Of a stretch of DNA of 64,000 nucleotides, positions 23,901 to 37,035 are shown piece after piece. This DNA comes from Thunnus maccoyii. Taxonomy: Eukaryota > Chordata > Actinopteri > Scombriformes > Scombridae. The notes under the pieces were generated by a model. It did not search any database, was not told the DNA's origin, and worked only from the letters and a program-made list of their open reading frames with translations. The translations under genes were made by a program, and so were the position numbers. How positions within the stretch are numbered: position 1 is the stretch's first letter; the number at the start of each line of letters is the position of its first letter. The stretch spans positions 23,303,001-23,367,000 of the forward strand of contig NC_056539.1 of NCBI RefSeq assembly GCF_910596095.1, read 5' to 3'.

Positions 23901-24471
23901 TTCGGCGTCTTGTTTGTAGAGGAACGGCCTTACCTTTACAATATTTCTTAATGAAAGAAAGCTCCTTTGGTCACCTTCTTTATGTGGGATTTAAAATTCA
24001 AGTCTAAGTGTAGGCTAATGTCCAGGCTCATGACTTTTAATTTAATGGGTCAGTGCATTTATTAAAGGCTGGTGAGTCTTCAACAGTTACCAAGGTCTAC
24101 ATCGATTGCATTTCTTACAAAGTGAGAGAAATCCAAATACTAAACACCAAAATAAATGTGCTTAACATATTATAAATATGTAATGATAAAACAGATACTC
24201 TGTTGAAAAAATGTATTCACACTGTGAATTTGGGAGAACAAGAAAATGCACGTAAATAAAAAGCATTAATGTATATGAATAATTTTAGAGACACTTTTAC
24301 ACCTTAGAGGAATACAAAAGGCATGTGTTCTGTTACTAATACTACTTTATCTATCCTATCTTTCAGCACCTTATATTTTATTTGAAATAATAAATAAAGT
24401 TACTTACAGTCAGCCACACCAATGATCGCAGCCCAGAAGAGCAGGATCTTGATACTACAGAGACCCGCCAT
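20906..24471 (-). CDS. R2: ectodomain-less CD45-like mini-receptor (91 aa predicted) or pseudogene
   Basis: Exons in gene order: 24408-24471 (signal peptide, [20 protein letters not shown]), 22269-22283 (15-nt microexon), 21586-21703 (membrane segment [20 protein letters not shown], then basic residues), 21269-21303, 20906-20949 (stop). All ectodomain exons present in R1 and R3-R5 are missing. Near 21793 the intron upstream of the membrane exon is fused to sequence from the intron following the microexon. Because the lost exons are bounded by phase-1 introns on both sides, the remaining exons still join in frame to 91 codons. The tail carries IYANVPQW, with a Y-x-N motif. The upstream region also diverges from its sisters right after the signal exon (about 24512), so the promoter appears lost. 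It could be a transcribed membrane microprotein, an exon donor to a read-through transcript from R3, or a dead copy. Confidence 0.55.
22000..22268 (-). other. R2 intron 2, fused by deletion
   Basis: Sequence from about 21800 to here matches the intron upstream of the mucin exons in R1 (13045-13558). The part downstream of 21790 matches the intron upstream of the membrane exon. In R1 the corresponding interval between the two points is about 6.8 kb, which estimates the size of the deletion. Confidence 0.7.
23136..24030 (-). mobile_element. L2-type LINE fragment in R2 intron 1
   Basis: Minus-strand residues such as SIDKLQLNQNSAARLLTRTR and EHITPVYANLRWLPVSLRI are the conserved region C-terminal to the reverse transcriptase in L2/Maui-like fish LINEs (LQ-QN-AAR-L-T, then I-P-LHWLPV). 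The low-coordinate end has an AAT-rich tail. Multiple frame breaks make it a relic. It occupies the same intron position in R2-R5 and therefore predates the duplications. Confidence 0.7.
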
Positions 24472-24511
24472 ATCTAGGACTTACAGTGTGTGAATGTCTG
24501 TTTGGGTGGGG

Positions 24512-26215
24512 GACCCAGTGGGGAAACAATACAAGAGACACCGCAGCAGTTTCAGACCTGCAGCTTCAGACCAGTTGTGTCTTTTGTAAAGAACAAGCCA
24601 CTTTCGAAAGCCAGGCTGTGTTTGTGCCTCTTTGCAAAGTTGTAAATACCAGTGTTAAACCAGTTTAACACTACTTGAATTTCAGCAAAAGTGGGATGTT
24701 TGGTACAGGTTAATGGTAAGTATATAACTTCCATTTTTTTTGTCACACATTTCTCTTTTTAACTATTTTAGAGGGCATTTTTAAGCCTTTATTATAGCAA
24801 CAGTCGAGAGCAGACAGGGAATGAGGGGGGGAGAGATGGGGAGGTGACATGCATCAAGCTGCTGCCAGAATCAAACCACAGATGTGGCGGTTATCTAGCA
24901 TGTATCTTAACCTGTAAACTACCAGTTCACGCTTTCACTTTTTTTTTTTTTTTTTACCAAGAACGTAATCCAGACTAATAACAAGAACACTCGTTGACAT
25001 ACAGAGATGTCCATCTGAACACAAATACCTCATAAATATGATATTGTCATCTGATATTTCCTTACTTTACAAGCCAATAAGGACTGCCTGACTGCACCAT
25101 TAAACAAATGACTGCGTAACTGTTAATTATGAGGATACCAATGACTATAAAGAATAAACAGTGTTCTTGGGTGTCATTGGGGGGAAAACCTACATATTTA
25201 TTGTTTATTGTTATAATAGTAAACTCTGAACAAATCAGTATTCCTCCAGACAATTAAAACTTGGCCTCACTTGTCTGGTGGTCAAGTGCATGAGAAGACT
25301 GCACATTGAGCCCAGGTTATAGATGTGAAACAAATGATAAAATTTTGTTTTACAGTTACAAGCTAAATTATTTTTCATCATTTAGTATCCAGCAGAGGCT
25401 AGTGTGATACCATGGTCCATTTTCATCAATTTTTATTATATTGGTTCATAAGGGTCATACAAACATAAAATGTTATAGCTCACACATACAAAACATGGTT
25501 AAAAAAAAAAAGACATAACATAAACCACAACATACACCTGCAAACTCCACCTGTAACAATAATTGTCTGGAGGTGAAATCTACATGCTGCTGCTTTTACT
25601 TTACTTTTCTTTAGGTGGCGTTGATTAGCATGTGTAAAACTCTTCATTGAAATATTAACAGGCAACATGATCACAACAGAAATAAAGCAGAAAATAAAGT
25701 ACAAGTTAAAATAATGTAAAAGCCATGCTATACAGGTAGATTTAAAAGTGTGATTTCATAATACTTGCGTATTCTGCCAGTCAAACACTGGTAATGTTAA
25801 TAGCAAATGCTTGATCCAGTTTTGACTTTAGCATAGCACATTGAAGCTGTTACAAGACATTAATGATCAAAGATGCCTTTAAGTATGGTCAGGATCTAAT
25901 GCTTTGTGTTATATGATTTTATTAGTCTTAGTCTGTCCAAATTTGATGGGATTAAAATGTCAATGAGAATAGGACTGTTCCAGTTGTTGCAAAACGCACA
26001 TTAAAACAATAAAAAATATCTGTATAATTTAAAAAAGACAAATTTAACAAAAACACAATCAGTTTAAGCAAATAGAACAGAGTTAAGCAAGCCAGTATCA
26101 ATTCTAAATGCACTGAGTGCCATTGTTCACAGGTTAAAAGGTCGACTATTGAACTTACTGAAGAACTCAGTAAGAGTAAATGATGATTTGGTAGGCTGCT
26201 CCGTTAGGCCTGTGT
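24512..26215 (-). other. R2/R3 spacer: R3 3' flank
   Basis: The sequence switches at about 24512-24520 from the R2 upstream region into the block that lies 3' of the other receptors (compare 38000-39600). It contains a SINE and the conserved minus-strand AATAAA at 25432-25437. No phosphatase exon is visible. Confidence 0.6.
24767..24925 (-). mobile_element. tRNA-derived SINE remnant (R3 flank)
   Basis: Copy of the element at 4897-5060, with a degraded A box. It lies in the same position relative to the receptor gene, so it was duplicated with it. Confidence 0.55.
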
Positions 26216-29200
26216 TCATCTTCTTTCTTTATGATGCCATTGAGGTACATTAGCATAAACTACAACAGAAAATAAGAAAAACAGGAAATACTGTGGGTAA
26301 ATAGTGTGGGTATTCGTCAAACTGCAGTACACTTCATACTTACTACATAAAAAGGTTTTGTCTAAGTGACTTTAAAACTACAAGTTATATTAAAAGCTAT
26401 TGTAATACTGTACACAATACAGAATTCCTGATGATCTTCCTACCATTAACAAGAGACCTAACCAAACCTAACCATAACCTAACAGCTAAAAAAACATCAA
26501 TCATTTGCAGCTGCTGAAAGTAATTGCTGTTTGCTACCTACTCTAAGACTGATGTAGGAAGAACAGGACAGCTTAATTTTACTCACTGGCTGTTGACTCA
26601 AGCATCACATCTTCATTCACATCCCTGAGGAGAAGATACATAGTGAAGTTTGGCTTCAGAGAAATGCATATAATTTTGTATCCTGCTGTATATAGTGCAT
26701 ATTTGTGTTGCTACATACAGGATGGGTAAACCATATATGTCATTTTTCACCTCTGTCTTTATCAATTTGATTAAAGAACTGAGTTCAGCTGGAACAACAA
26801 TAACTCTCCTCTACAGGAAATTAAAACTCATTACAACTGTAAAACTGGCCAGAGGCAACGTTACAGTCACACTGATGCAGGAGATAAGATGCAAAATGAT
26901 CCTTACTGGGAATTTCTGGGCTTCATCATGTGGATCTTGTAGACGACCCAAAGCACAGCCACAGATGTGAGGATGATGAGGATGAAGATGAGGACCAGAA
27001 AGCCAATGAGAACTTTGTCATTGTCTGCAAAATGATGGTTATGGCAAAAAAAAAAAAAAAAAATCAAAGGGGTGGCATTTATATCAAAGATTAAAATGTG
27101 CAGAAATTGACATGTATGGTAAGTCTGAATGAAATGTTTTATCTGAGCAATTTATGGTATTAATTAAGACCACACATACAGAGAGTGTCAACATGCGCTG
27201 TCTTGGTGTTACTGTAAAGGTATCCGTTGAAAGCAACCACCTGAAAAGACAGAGCATCCCTATAACTTAGGAATTATGGAACTCATATAAGTATGAGGAA
27301 TAAACTGAACAACACTGTTAAATGAAAAGTAGGATTATACAAACCTCCACTTTGTAGGTTGTTAAGTAGCTTAGATCTTTGAATGTAAAATTACAGTTCG
27401 TTTTTGGTGGCTTCGTCTTCCGAAAGACACCATTATAACTAAGAGTTGCATTGTATAGCTTCTCAGGCCCACGGAAGAATTTCACATGAGGACAGGTAAC
27501 TTTAATCGCATTATGCTCTGGAACACTTGGTACCAATGTGGAAATATCGTCTGGTACTGTAAGAGAGTGAAAAAACAACAACATATTTTCCTTTAGATGC
27601 AACACTTTATGCTTATTCACAGTTTAAGTGATTGTTGAGTTTAAAATACCAGCAGTTTTAACACTGATTAAGCTCATTAGTGTTACTGTGTTGATTGTCT
27701 TGGGCATCAGTATTTCCTTTAAACGATTAATTAATAACTGAATTTTGAAATGGAATTGCGAAATTATTTTAAAACAGCTTTCAAAATTTTACTTTTTGTT
27801 ATTCCATTTATCCCACACAGCTGTTATGTGTTGGCCGGAGCTGTGTTAGGAGTCTGGCTAATCAGAGTGCCTGAAACTCAGTGGGGTTGTCAGACTGTCA
27901 CGATCACAGGGTGTCATTTATCCTACTGACTGGTTGTCGAATGTGAAGAAGGTGAGTCTTAATACGAGCCTGTCAGAGGGCAGAAGCCAAAAACGGAGGA
28001 AAAGTAGAGAAGATGGAGAGAGGAAGAGGAAGGTTTGGATGTGTGTGTGATGTATAAAATACATTTTCTTATATAATATACAGTATACTATATATTGGTA
28101 TTATTATTATTATTGGTATTGCTATCAGGGAATGAGATGTTGTTTGATTATCAATATTTATCCCCATTTAATTAAAATGACATAGGACAAGTAATGATAT
28201 AAAGTACATCATTCCTAATTATCATTATTATTATGATAAAAAGTAAGATAAATTGCATTTATAATTATGATTACTATCCTTTTCTTAAATAATAACTAAA
28301 TAATTCATTACAGTAAATCTTGTGTTGAGTTAATGCCAAAAATTGACATGATTCATTTAGAAACCATATTAAGCATAATTTAATGTAGCTGTAGTTCAAT
28401 ACGTGATGTCAGTTTTCTCCCCAAATATTCACAGTTTCAGTGCTGTTGTTAAAACTGTTACTTTTACTGGCTCGTGGTCATCTTAACTTAATATTCAACT
28501 ATGTACATTACACAATAAATAGCCTTTTAATCCCTTTTGAACTAAATATAACCATAACTAAGTGTTGACTGTAATATTTTCCAAAGACAGTTTGCTGTTT
28601 ACTTACCTCCAGGCTTAGTTTTCTCTTTAACTTCAGTTGGTTGGGGAACACTGTTGTTGTTGTAGGTGGGTTGGACTTCACAGGTGTAATCGGTGAATGG
28701 TTTCAGTCCAGAAAAATGACATGCTCCTCCAGGTCGCTGTTTGTTAACTGTAGCTGTAACAGTTTAGTTTTCATTAGCTGCTTTTGGTGTACGATTTAAT
28801 AACAACAGGAACATATAAAGAGATGTAAAAAGACTGAACCTGAAGTTAAGAAATATTTGTTGAGTTACCATTAACTGACAAGAATATAGATATCTAAATC
28901 ATCAATGTGTCACTGCGACTGTAGATCACTGACTGGTCCTGCAAGGTAACACTTTTGTATACACTGTGTACTACATGGCTGACAGACAGAGAATCAACTA
29001 ATATCACACTTTCTAAAAACTATTTCAAATAAATAACCAGCAAATCATATGAAGTTCAACAATTTTAGCTGTAATCACAATTTTTCATCATGTTCCTCTA
29101 TGGAAAAAAGGTAATTAAACTCTATCATTTCAATATTATTTCTGTATCATATTTAATGGATTTTATTTTTATTAATAACTTGTACCAAAGTGTGACTTGT

Positions 29201-32200
29201 CGTTTCATCTCAGCTTATTTACACCTATTATCCCTCAACGTGCTAAAATGTGAGCACAGAAGAAAAAATGATATACTTGAGGCCAATGGAAGTTTTAAAT
29301 GTCTTCATTGTATATCTCACTTGTCATATAAACTGACCAGCAAGTTAATCTGCAAGACTCCAAAATATACATTGAACTAAAATGGAAAAGGTTTTTAAAA
29401 TTTTACTTACGTTTTGCATGTTTCTTGTCCGATATTGAACCCACAGGATGACAACTGCAGTCATATGAAAGCCCATCAAGTTTGGGGACCTCTGGACAGT
29501 TCTGACTGGTTGTTGTCCAGCTCAACTCAATGGAGGTATTGGTTGAGCTGCTTTGTGTTATTATATTAAGATCTGTTGAAACACATCACACATCTTTAAC
29601 ACTGAACTGAGTAATCTGGTCTTTAGTATCTTAGATTACAAGCTATCATTGCAACAACATACCACAGTCAATCTTGAACTGGATAGCAGGTGTGTTTTTT
29701 ATGATGACATCATTTTCCTTGATCTGACCAGTACAGGCGTAGTCTGTGAAAGGCTCCAGCTCAGACTCCAGCTTGGTCTTATTGTAAGAATCTGAGGAGA
29801 CAGAAGGGTGACAACATTTCTCAATCAACTAATATCTGTACCTCAGAATTTAAGATCAGTTTTAAACAGTTTAGATTTAGACATTCAAAGCAAAAACCAA
29901 TATTCTATTCAAAACTGATTCACAGAGCTCACAAAGCAATACCTCACCACCACCTTCCTCTCATATCAGAAGACACAATTTATGTCATTACAGTTATTAG
30001 AAAAATATGTTTTTCTACTCCTGCAAAAATTACTTCACTTTACATCTTCATCTCTTTTACACTATGAGTACAAAACAATGGAAATGCAGATTTGAATCAC
30101 CATCTTTATCCATGTAAATCCATTTATAATGTTGCTGACAAACAAAGTCTCTCTACTTTCAGTCTGACCACTTACCAGAACAGATGTAATCAATGGTGAG
30201 ATCGATGCAGTTTGGAGGTAAATGTTTGCTTTCTATTTTTGCAGGAAGTTTAGTGGGAGGAATCTGATTTATTTCACTTGAATTTAAAAATTCAGCTGAA
30301 AAAGAGAAAAAAGCACATATAAAACATGATGAAAGAAGGTCTACATGACATGCATTTAAAAATACAGGTAGACTGTATTATACATACCAGCACTGATGTG
30401 TTGAGTGAGACTAAAGTTCACACACTTTTCTTGAGTGAAGGTTGTCGTCAAATTTGTGCAAATGTCATCATAACCAGGTTTGATACAGAATGTTTTATTG
30501 TCACTTGGGCATTGCACAGCTTCAATATTATTTATTTGCACAGAGCTGATGTTCCAGTCACTCTTGTAACAAAGATATCCAGGGATGCAGCTGCTACGTT
30601 TAATGTCATCTTCAGCTGAAATACAGAAGTGATGCACAAATGTCTCTCCCATTTTCACTCTTTTCTAAAGTTAAAAGAAAAATACAATACAACAGTATGA
30701 ATTATTTTTACTCACTCATTTCCATTGTCATCACTGTAGTTTTATTATCACTGTGGTCACAGAGTATTTCTGTGCCAGCATGGTCAAATGTCACATTATG
30801 CTCGTAGACAGTACAGGGCTTCAGGTGTCTGATATACAGTGGGCTTTGATTGAAGTGCTGAACATTGACTTGGCCTTCTTCTTTAACATTTACGGTGTAG
30901 TTGCCAGGGGAAGATTTTATGAAGTTGATCTGGAAGCCAGACTCGTGGGGTGTAACAGTGTAAGAACCTGCACAAACAATACACAGTAAAACCTGTTAGT
31001 AAGATGAACCACCTGCCATTTATTTTAACCTTGTTCATATAGGTGTTGAAAATCTTCCTGTGTATGCAGAGCATCATTCTGTACACTCCACTTTCAACAT
31101 ATTCATTGTAAAGTAAGAGAGAAATGCAAACATTAAAACAACATTAGATGGATTATCTTTTAAAGTGATACTCACACTGGGGAGGGGCTGGTGCAGGGCG
31201 TGGAGGACACATTCAAATGAAATTAGAAAGGAATAAAAAATACAAAAAACATTAACATTTAGTTACACAACACAAGTAATTTAAAATACTCCCAAAGCAC
31301 ACTAAAGATAAAGTATGTGCCTTTAGCTTATAGAGTATTTGTAACCCTTTTATCCACAGTGCGAGTGTATGCACAACACACAATCTTATTACAATCCTAT
31401 ATAAATGAGAAAATTCCAACCTTTGGTGGTAGGAGTCACTGTGGTGTTGGACTGGGTGATTGGAGGTGAGGTCTGAGTTAGAGTGCTGATTGCCTGAGAG
31501 ACTGTTGGCAATCAGCACTCAGAGGCACCAAATAATACCTTTCAGACAATGTCATGTTCAAACTGCCTCCTTACTATCACTACCAGTAACCTACTTGCTC
31601 CTGTGAGGGAGAAAGCTGCTATTATCAGCCCTTATGAAATGTGACTGTTTAAAATCCAAACTTTTTAAAAATACATTTTGTGTTTAAATTCTCCACACTA
31701 CATTTGTTTGAGTGAGGGTTTGCCCAAAACAAAAATAAATACATGTTTTGTCCCCATACATGGAGAATGCAATGAGATATTCTATTGTTGTAATGTTTCT
31801 TCTTTCTTACAGTATATCTTGACAAAGAGGATGAACAGAGCAAATCTCATCATCAGTTCAGAAATCAGAAATCTGACTTTGTTTATAACTTGCTTTGTAG
31901 GCATTCAGACAAATTAGACAGAAAGCAAAAACATGAATATATTTCAATATCATGAACGAATACAGAATGAAGCAATATGACTAAATATAATGTGCAGAAA
32001 CATTATGTGCTGTATGATCACTGGGACCATCCCATAGTTTGAAGGTCAATGTTTAATTAAGTGGTTAAATTAGGACAGAAAGAAATTGAAAGAAATCGCC
32101 CCAAAATAAATTAAGATTCAAAAAGATCAATTTCTTTTCTTTGCACCATATGAACATCACACTACTTCATGCATCGGCACTGAATGTTACTGGTGAATGA

Positions 32201-35135
32201 AATTAGTTAAGTATAGGGTTGAAATCGCAAATAATATTTGGCAAGAGGTTGATTGTGGTGGGAGAAGTTTGAGTTTCATACTTCTTAGCAAACATTTTCT
32301 TTTCAAACAAAATTGCACATTACATGTTTCATATACAAATAACTATATATATATATATATACATACATATATATATATATATCTCAGAGGAGGCTGGTCC
32401 ATAGAGGTAGAGGAGGTTGCTCCTCCTCTGTTTTTTGAGAGGCAAGAGGGAGATCAAAATATAAAAAAGAATATCTGGTTGAAATCATTTTATTTCTCTC
32501 TTCTTTGGAAAAAATCCATTATTGAAATTCTGATTAAAATGCTTCAACAGCGACACCTGCAGGGCAAGAAGAGAGAGGGCAATCTATGTGAAGTGGTGAT
32601 GGGGGGCAGTGGGGGGCAGAGGAGGACGGGCTCCTGCTGTCCTCCTTAGGGCGGGATCTCTTACATCAATTTAATGTACTTTTAATGTACATTTTTTTTC
32701 ATGCTAATCTATGATTGGCCAAGACAAGTACAATGACGCTAAAAGGGAGGATGTCCTCCTTAACCAATCAACAACCAGAATTAAATATTGACATTGTGTT
32801 GGTCCAATGATAGTTTCCAGATTTCATCTTCAATTCTCTACCACTGTAACATAAGAGAGTGTGACGAACTGGTAAGAGAAGAAGAGCAGTAAGATATACA
32901 GTACTGTGCAAAAGTTTTAGGAACTAAAAGTAAAATGAGAATGCTTGCAAAAATATTGCTATAAATTGTTTTAATTTATCAATTAACTTCTTACAAAGTT
33001 GAGTAAACAGCAGAAACCTAAATGAAATCAATATTTGCTGTGAGCAACTTTGCCTTTAAAGCAGCAGCAGTTCTCCTCGTTATACTTTAACACAGTTTTT
33101 CATGGTAACTTGCAGGTAGGTTGTTATAACCATCCTGGAGAAAGAATGTTCCTCTGTGGATTTATTATTTAGGCCATCTCAGGTGCTTCCTCATGTAATC
33201 CCAGATTGACTCCATGATGTTGAGATCAGGGCTCTGTGGGGGTCATACCATACCATCTGTTGCAGGACGCATCATTTTTCTTGATGCTGAAAATAGTTCT
33301 TTATGACTCTAGCTGTATGCTTGGGGTCATTGTCATGTCATGAATAAATTTGGGATCAATCAGACACCTCCCTGATGGTATTGCATAATGGATGAGAATC
33401 TAAACATCTAGGGTGCCTAAAACTTTTGCACAGTACTGTAGATAAATTGATAGAGTAGCATATTAGAAAATTAATTCTAAGGCAAATTGCGGAGTATATT
33501 TTTAAACATATCAGTAAAACATTTTAGCTGCTTCTATTAGGCTACTTGCAGGCTGTAGAGCAGACATCATTGTCACTAACGAATGAACAACATGTGCTCT
33601 CTTTCTCAGCCACCTTGTGGTTCAAATGAAATGTCTTTTGTTTTAACTGAAATCCTCTCACACAACATACTGAAATACCGTTGACAAAATTATATATTTT
33701 CAATAGTAACTGTGAACACTCAATAGTTTATATAAAAGGATTTCACAATACTGTATGGGACCATTTTAACTGTATATGAGCACATTTTACCATTATGTGT
33801 GAAAACTTTTCAGTAGTTTTCATGGAATGTTTCAGTTGTGTATGTAAGTGTATAATTTTTCAGTTGTTTGTGTGAGAGTGTTTCAGTTGTAAATGAAAAA
33901 GCATTTCACTTGTATATGTGTGTTGTTTTCAGTATACTATGTGAATGATTTTGGTTTCATATGTGTATGTGAGATGAAAAGTGTATATATATGTATGGTA
34001 ATTCTGAATAATGTCCCTAATGGCTCCTCATAGCTTTGGTGCTACTATGAACATGAAGACATGAGACAGTGAAAAGTGAGCTTGAGGTAAAGGGAGGCTG
34101 AGGTGAAGGTATGGCACATGGTAAAGCACAGCTGATGGTAGAAGTAAACATTATAAGCATAAGAATTACAACTGAATGTTATATGTTAGGAAAATGTATC
34201 TGTAGTCACTCACCTGCTGGATCTTGACCTGGAATAACAAAAGAGAAAGAAATTTACACACTTGTAATGAAGGGATGTATATTAATACTATGAAGAATAA
34301 CATAAATATACACACATCGCAAACAGGGTTTGTTTTATTAAAACATCCATTTCCATCTAAACTTGCTGTAGCTTTGCAGTGATATCAGTGGAGGTGTATG
34401 AGGTACAGGACAGAGGATGTGGTTCACACCAAATAAACAAGCATACTGTAGGTTTTTTTTCTATTTTTTCCATTTGAATAAATACAGAATGAAGCAATAT
34501 AACTAAATATAATGTGCAGAAACATTATGTGCGTATGTGCGATCACAGGGGACATTTTGCGGCACATACTGGCTTTGGCGTTGCTGTGACAATGAAACAG
34601 CATAAAGCAAAAAGTGAGTGGATTAATTGAGTAATTAGAATGTAGAATTATAAACATCACGAAAACAATTAAATGTAATATATTAAGTAACATTGTCAAC
34701 CTGGAATTACAAAAGAGAAAAGTATAAATTATTATTGCATTTGTTATGTTTTATTAAACCTATTTGGGCATAAAAAGCAGGACTGACAACTTAATTAGAT
34801 GACTTCAGTCATGGTCATAAACCCAGCTACTTTTGCAGCTCTAGTCTGATGTCTGTTGATTTAAAAAAAAACAAACAAACAAACTCATAGGTAACACAAA
34901 ATTCTTGCACTCAAGAAAAGTTTTTTTTGGGCAGGTGCATTAGATTATAAACTGTGACTAAAAACTCCATCATCAACATTTCCTGATGAGGGTCTGAGGG
35001 CCGATACATTGTCAGTAAAGTGAGAACAAGCGATCAACAGTGTGCAGTAATTTTTGGTTCCTTCATGATTTTTTTTTTTTTTTTAAGTTTAACAATGTTT
35101 ATTAACAGAATGTTAATAACAACAACAACAACAAC

Positions 35136-35208
<73 letters not shown>

Positions 35209-36253
35209 TAGTACAGGGGTTGTAGCTCAAATTGCTTTACAATAGAGTGAAGAAACAAGAAAATAAAGAAATGTAAATACTGTGCGAGAAAACCAATCAA
35301 TCAAATGAATAGCAAACAAAAGAGGCAGCAAATAGCAAGAACAACTATGCTTAGAACAATAGAATATGTGAACAATAGAAATAAAACAAAGGAAATCATA
35401 TGAACAATAAAATATGTAAAAGATAAGAATAAAATATAGGAGAGTGACAGTTAGTTAAAAGCAGTGTTGAGTAAATAAGTTTTCAATCGTCATTTAAAAC
35501 ATTTTACAGAGTTTGCATCTCTTATATCCTTTGGCAGGGAATTACATAGTTTTGGTGCAAAGTTAAAAAAAGTTGGGCTGTTAATTTTCTTATTTGTGTG
35601 ATCGTTTGTATTTTAAAAAAAACGGCAGCAGAGAATCTAAGAAGCCTTGAAGGATTATAAAACGACAAAGAATTAGTAACGTAGGCTGATCCCAAACCAT
35701 TAAGGGCCCTGTAAACAAATAAAAGAACACTGGGAACCAGCGCAGGTTAGCATAAACTGGGGTGATATGTTCTCTCTTTCTTGTTCTAGTTAAAAGCCCG
35801 GCAGCAGAGTTCTGATTTAATTGAAGTTTATCAATGGATTGTTTTGGAGGACCGGTCAAAAGAGCATTACAGTAGTCTAATCTACCTGAAATAAACCCAT
35901 GAACAAGTTTTTCAGTGTCTTGTTTGGATAGGAACGGCCGTACCTTTACAATATTTCTTAATGAAAGAAAACAGATACTCTGTTGAAAAAATGTATTCAT
36001 ACTGTGAATTGGGAGGACAAGAAAATGCACTTAAATAAAAAGCATTAATGTATATGAATAATTTTAGAGACACGTTTACAACACCTTAGAAGAATACAAA
36101 AGACATGTGTTCTGTTACTAATACTACTTTATCTATCCTATCTTTCAGCACCTCATATTTTATTTGAAATAATAAATAAAGTTACTTACAGTCAGCCGCA
36201 CCAATGATCGCAGCCCAGAGGAGCAGGATCTTGATACTACAGAAACCCGCCAT
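26216..36253 (-). CDS. ptprc-like: R3: CD45-like receptor without phosphatase domain (558 aa predicted)
   Basis: Exons in gene order: 36190-36253 (signal peptide), 34214-34228, 31421-31501 (Thr/Ser-rich), 31176-31187 (Pro-rich), 30716-30967, 30388-30615, 30176-30295, 29663-29791, 29411-29572, 28607-28747, 27345-27556, 27180-27240, 26907-27024 (membrane), 26587-26624, 26216-26259. All exons are open, with canonical GT-AG borders apart from a weak GTTGGA donor after the Thr/Ser-rich exon. Cysteine pairs and the motifs [22 protein letters not shown] and [16 protein letters not shown] mark CD45-type FN3 modules. The membrane exon is nine nt longer than in R1 (three extra residues). The tail has a DVNEDVML segment, then IYANVPQW, and stops. 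Relative to CD45 there is no third FN3 module of the usual kind and no phosphatase. It is probably a surface receptor or decoy on leukocytes, inferred from family only. Confidence 0.75.
32345..32382. repeat. (AT)n microsatellite
   Basis: Two AT runs separated by ACATAC, at the left edge of a GAGGAGGCTGGTCC element (about 32385-32830) that is shared in shorter form with R1 (12335-12410). Confidence 0.85.
32383..32830. mobile_element. Unclassified MITE-like insertion in R3 intron
   Basis: It begins with CAGAGGAGGCTGGTCC, followed by a short internal palindrome (AGAGGAGG...CCTCCTCT) and, further in, GGAGGACGGGCTCCTGC and GGAGGATGTCCTCC. Repeated GGAGGA/TCCTCC complementarity suggests a non-autonomous DNA transposon. 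R1 carries only the first 70 bp. Family not determined. Confidence 0.4.
32897..33440 (-). mobile_element. Tc1/mariner element, non-autonomous, both ends present
   Basis: The left end TACAGTACTGTGCAAAAGTT is matched by the right end AACTTTTGCACAGTACTGTA as an inverted repeat of about 20 bp; a TA precedes the left end. The interior keeps a minus-strand Tc1 transposase signature (PQSPDLN, then WDYMRKHL) without a full frame. R1 carries a truncated copy at 12411-12782. Confidence 0.75.
35114..35206. repeat. (TAA)n microsatellite from LINE tail
   Basis: A run of roughly 30 AAT/AAC trinucleotides directly at the 3' end of the L2-type fragment. The same site in R1, R2 and R4 has only a few units, so it has expanded in R3. 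Confidence 0.9.
35207..35975 (-). mobile_element. L2-type LINE fragment in R3 intron 1
   Basis: Encodes LVHGFISGRLDYCNALLTG and SIDKLQLNQNSAAGLLTRTR on the minus strand, the L2-like RLDYCN...LQ-QN-A block. It is frame-broken and orthologous to the fragments in R2, R4 and R5. Confidence 0.72.
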
Positions 36254-36299
36254 ATCTAGGAGTTACAATGTGTGAATGTCTGTTTGGGTGGGGGACCCA

Positions 36300-36385
36300 G
36301 ATCATTAGGTGCACTGGGTTGCAGCAACACGCACACAGCCGCAGTGATAAACCATAAACAGGAAATCATGTGTTGTTTCCCTCTT
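36300..36385 (-). promoter_or_regulatory. Candidate R3 promoter
   Basis: Nearly identical to the R1 upstream block: on the minus strand CACATGATTTCCTGTTTATGG about 100 nt before the ATG, with an ETS-type core and weak TATA. Position- and motif-based only. Confidence 0.28.
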
Positions 36386-36734
36386 TCAAAACTAGACTAC
36401 AATCATCGCACAGAAACTTAAATAAATTGCTTACCTTACAACTGCAGAAAGCTGATTCTCACAGCGAAGTCGCCTTCTTTTCAGTACCAGTACAAACACA
36501 CCAGGGGTACTTTTTCTGCATCCCTGTCATTGTTTCATTCATTTTAAATCTTTAACTAAATATATTTAGAATTTACTCAAAAATCATTCAACATTGTTTT
36601 CTTTTAATGAGGAACTTTTACAAAATTACTTTAATATTCTATTTTGTTAAATTTGCAATATTTCCAATGACCATACAAGAACATATAGGCCTACAGTATA
36701 ACTCCTAAAAAGATTTATTGCTTATTACTCCTTT

Positions 36735-37035
36735 TTTTGTGTATTTATTTATTTTTTTTATTATTTATTTATTTATTTTTATTAAGTTTCAACAATAACA
36801 ACATAATACTGTACGAAGACCTACAATTAAGACAAGACATACCAAAAACCACAACACAAGAGCAAACGCAAATACAGAAATAAAAAACACACAAAGAAAC
36901 AAACAAAAATCAGCAATATTCACAACCTGGTGCATTTATAAAATGCAGTTTGTATGAACTTAAACTGTTATATTTGTTACTCCCATACTTATTACTCTTG
37001 ACCATTCCTCTTTCAAGTATATTGCTATTGGTGAC
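36735..37035 (-). mobile_element. L1/Tx1-type LINE 3' remnant
   Basis: A shortened version of 15295-16030, cut at about 37035 where sequence from the nek7 3' flank begins. This marks the junction between the R3 and R4 duplication units. Confidence 0.5.

Noticed and set aside
35114..35206. Poly-isoleucine frames
   Set aside because: Translation of a TAA microsatellite.
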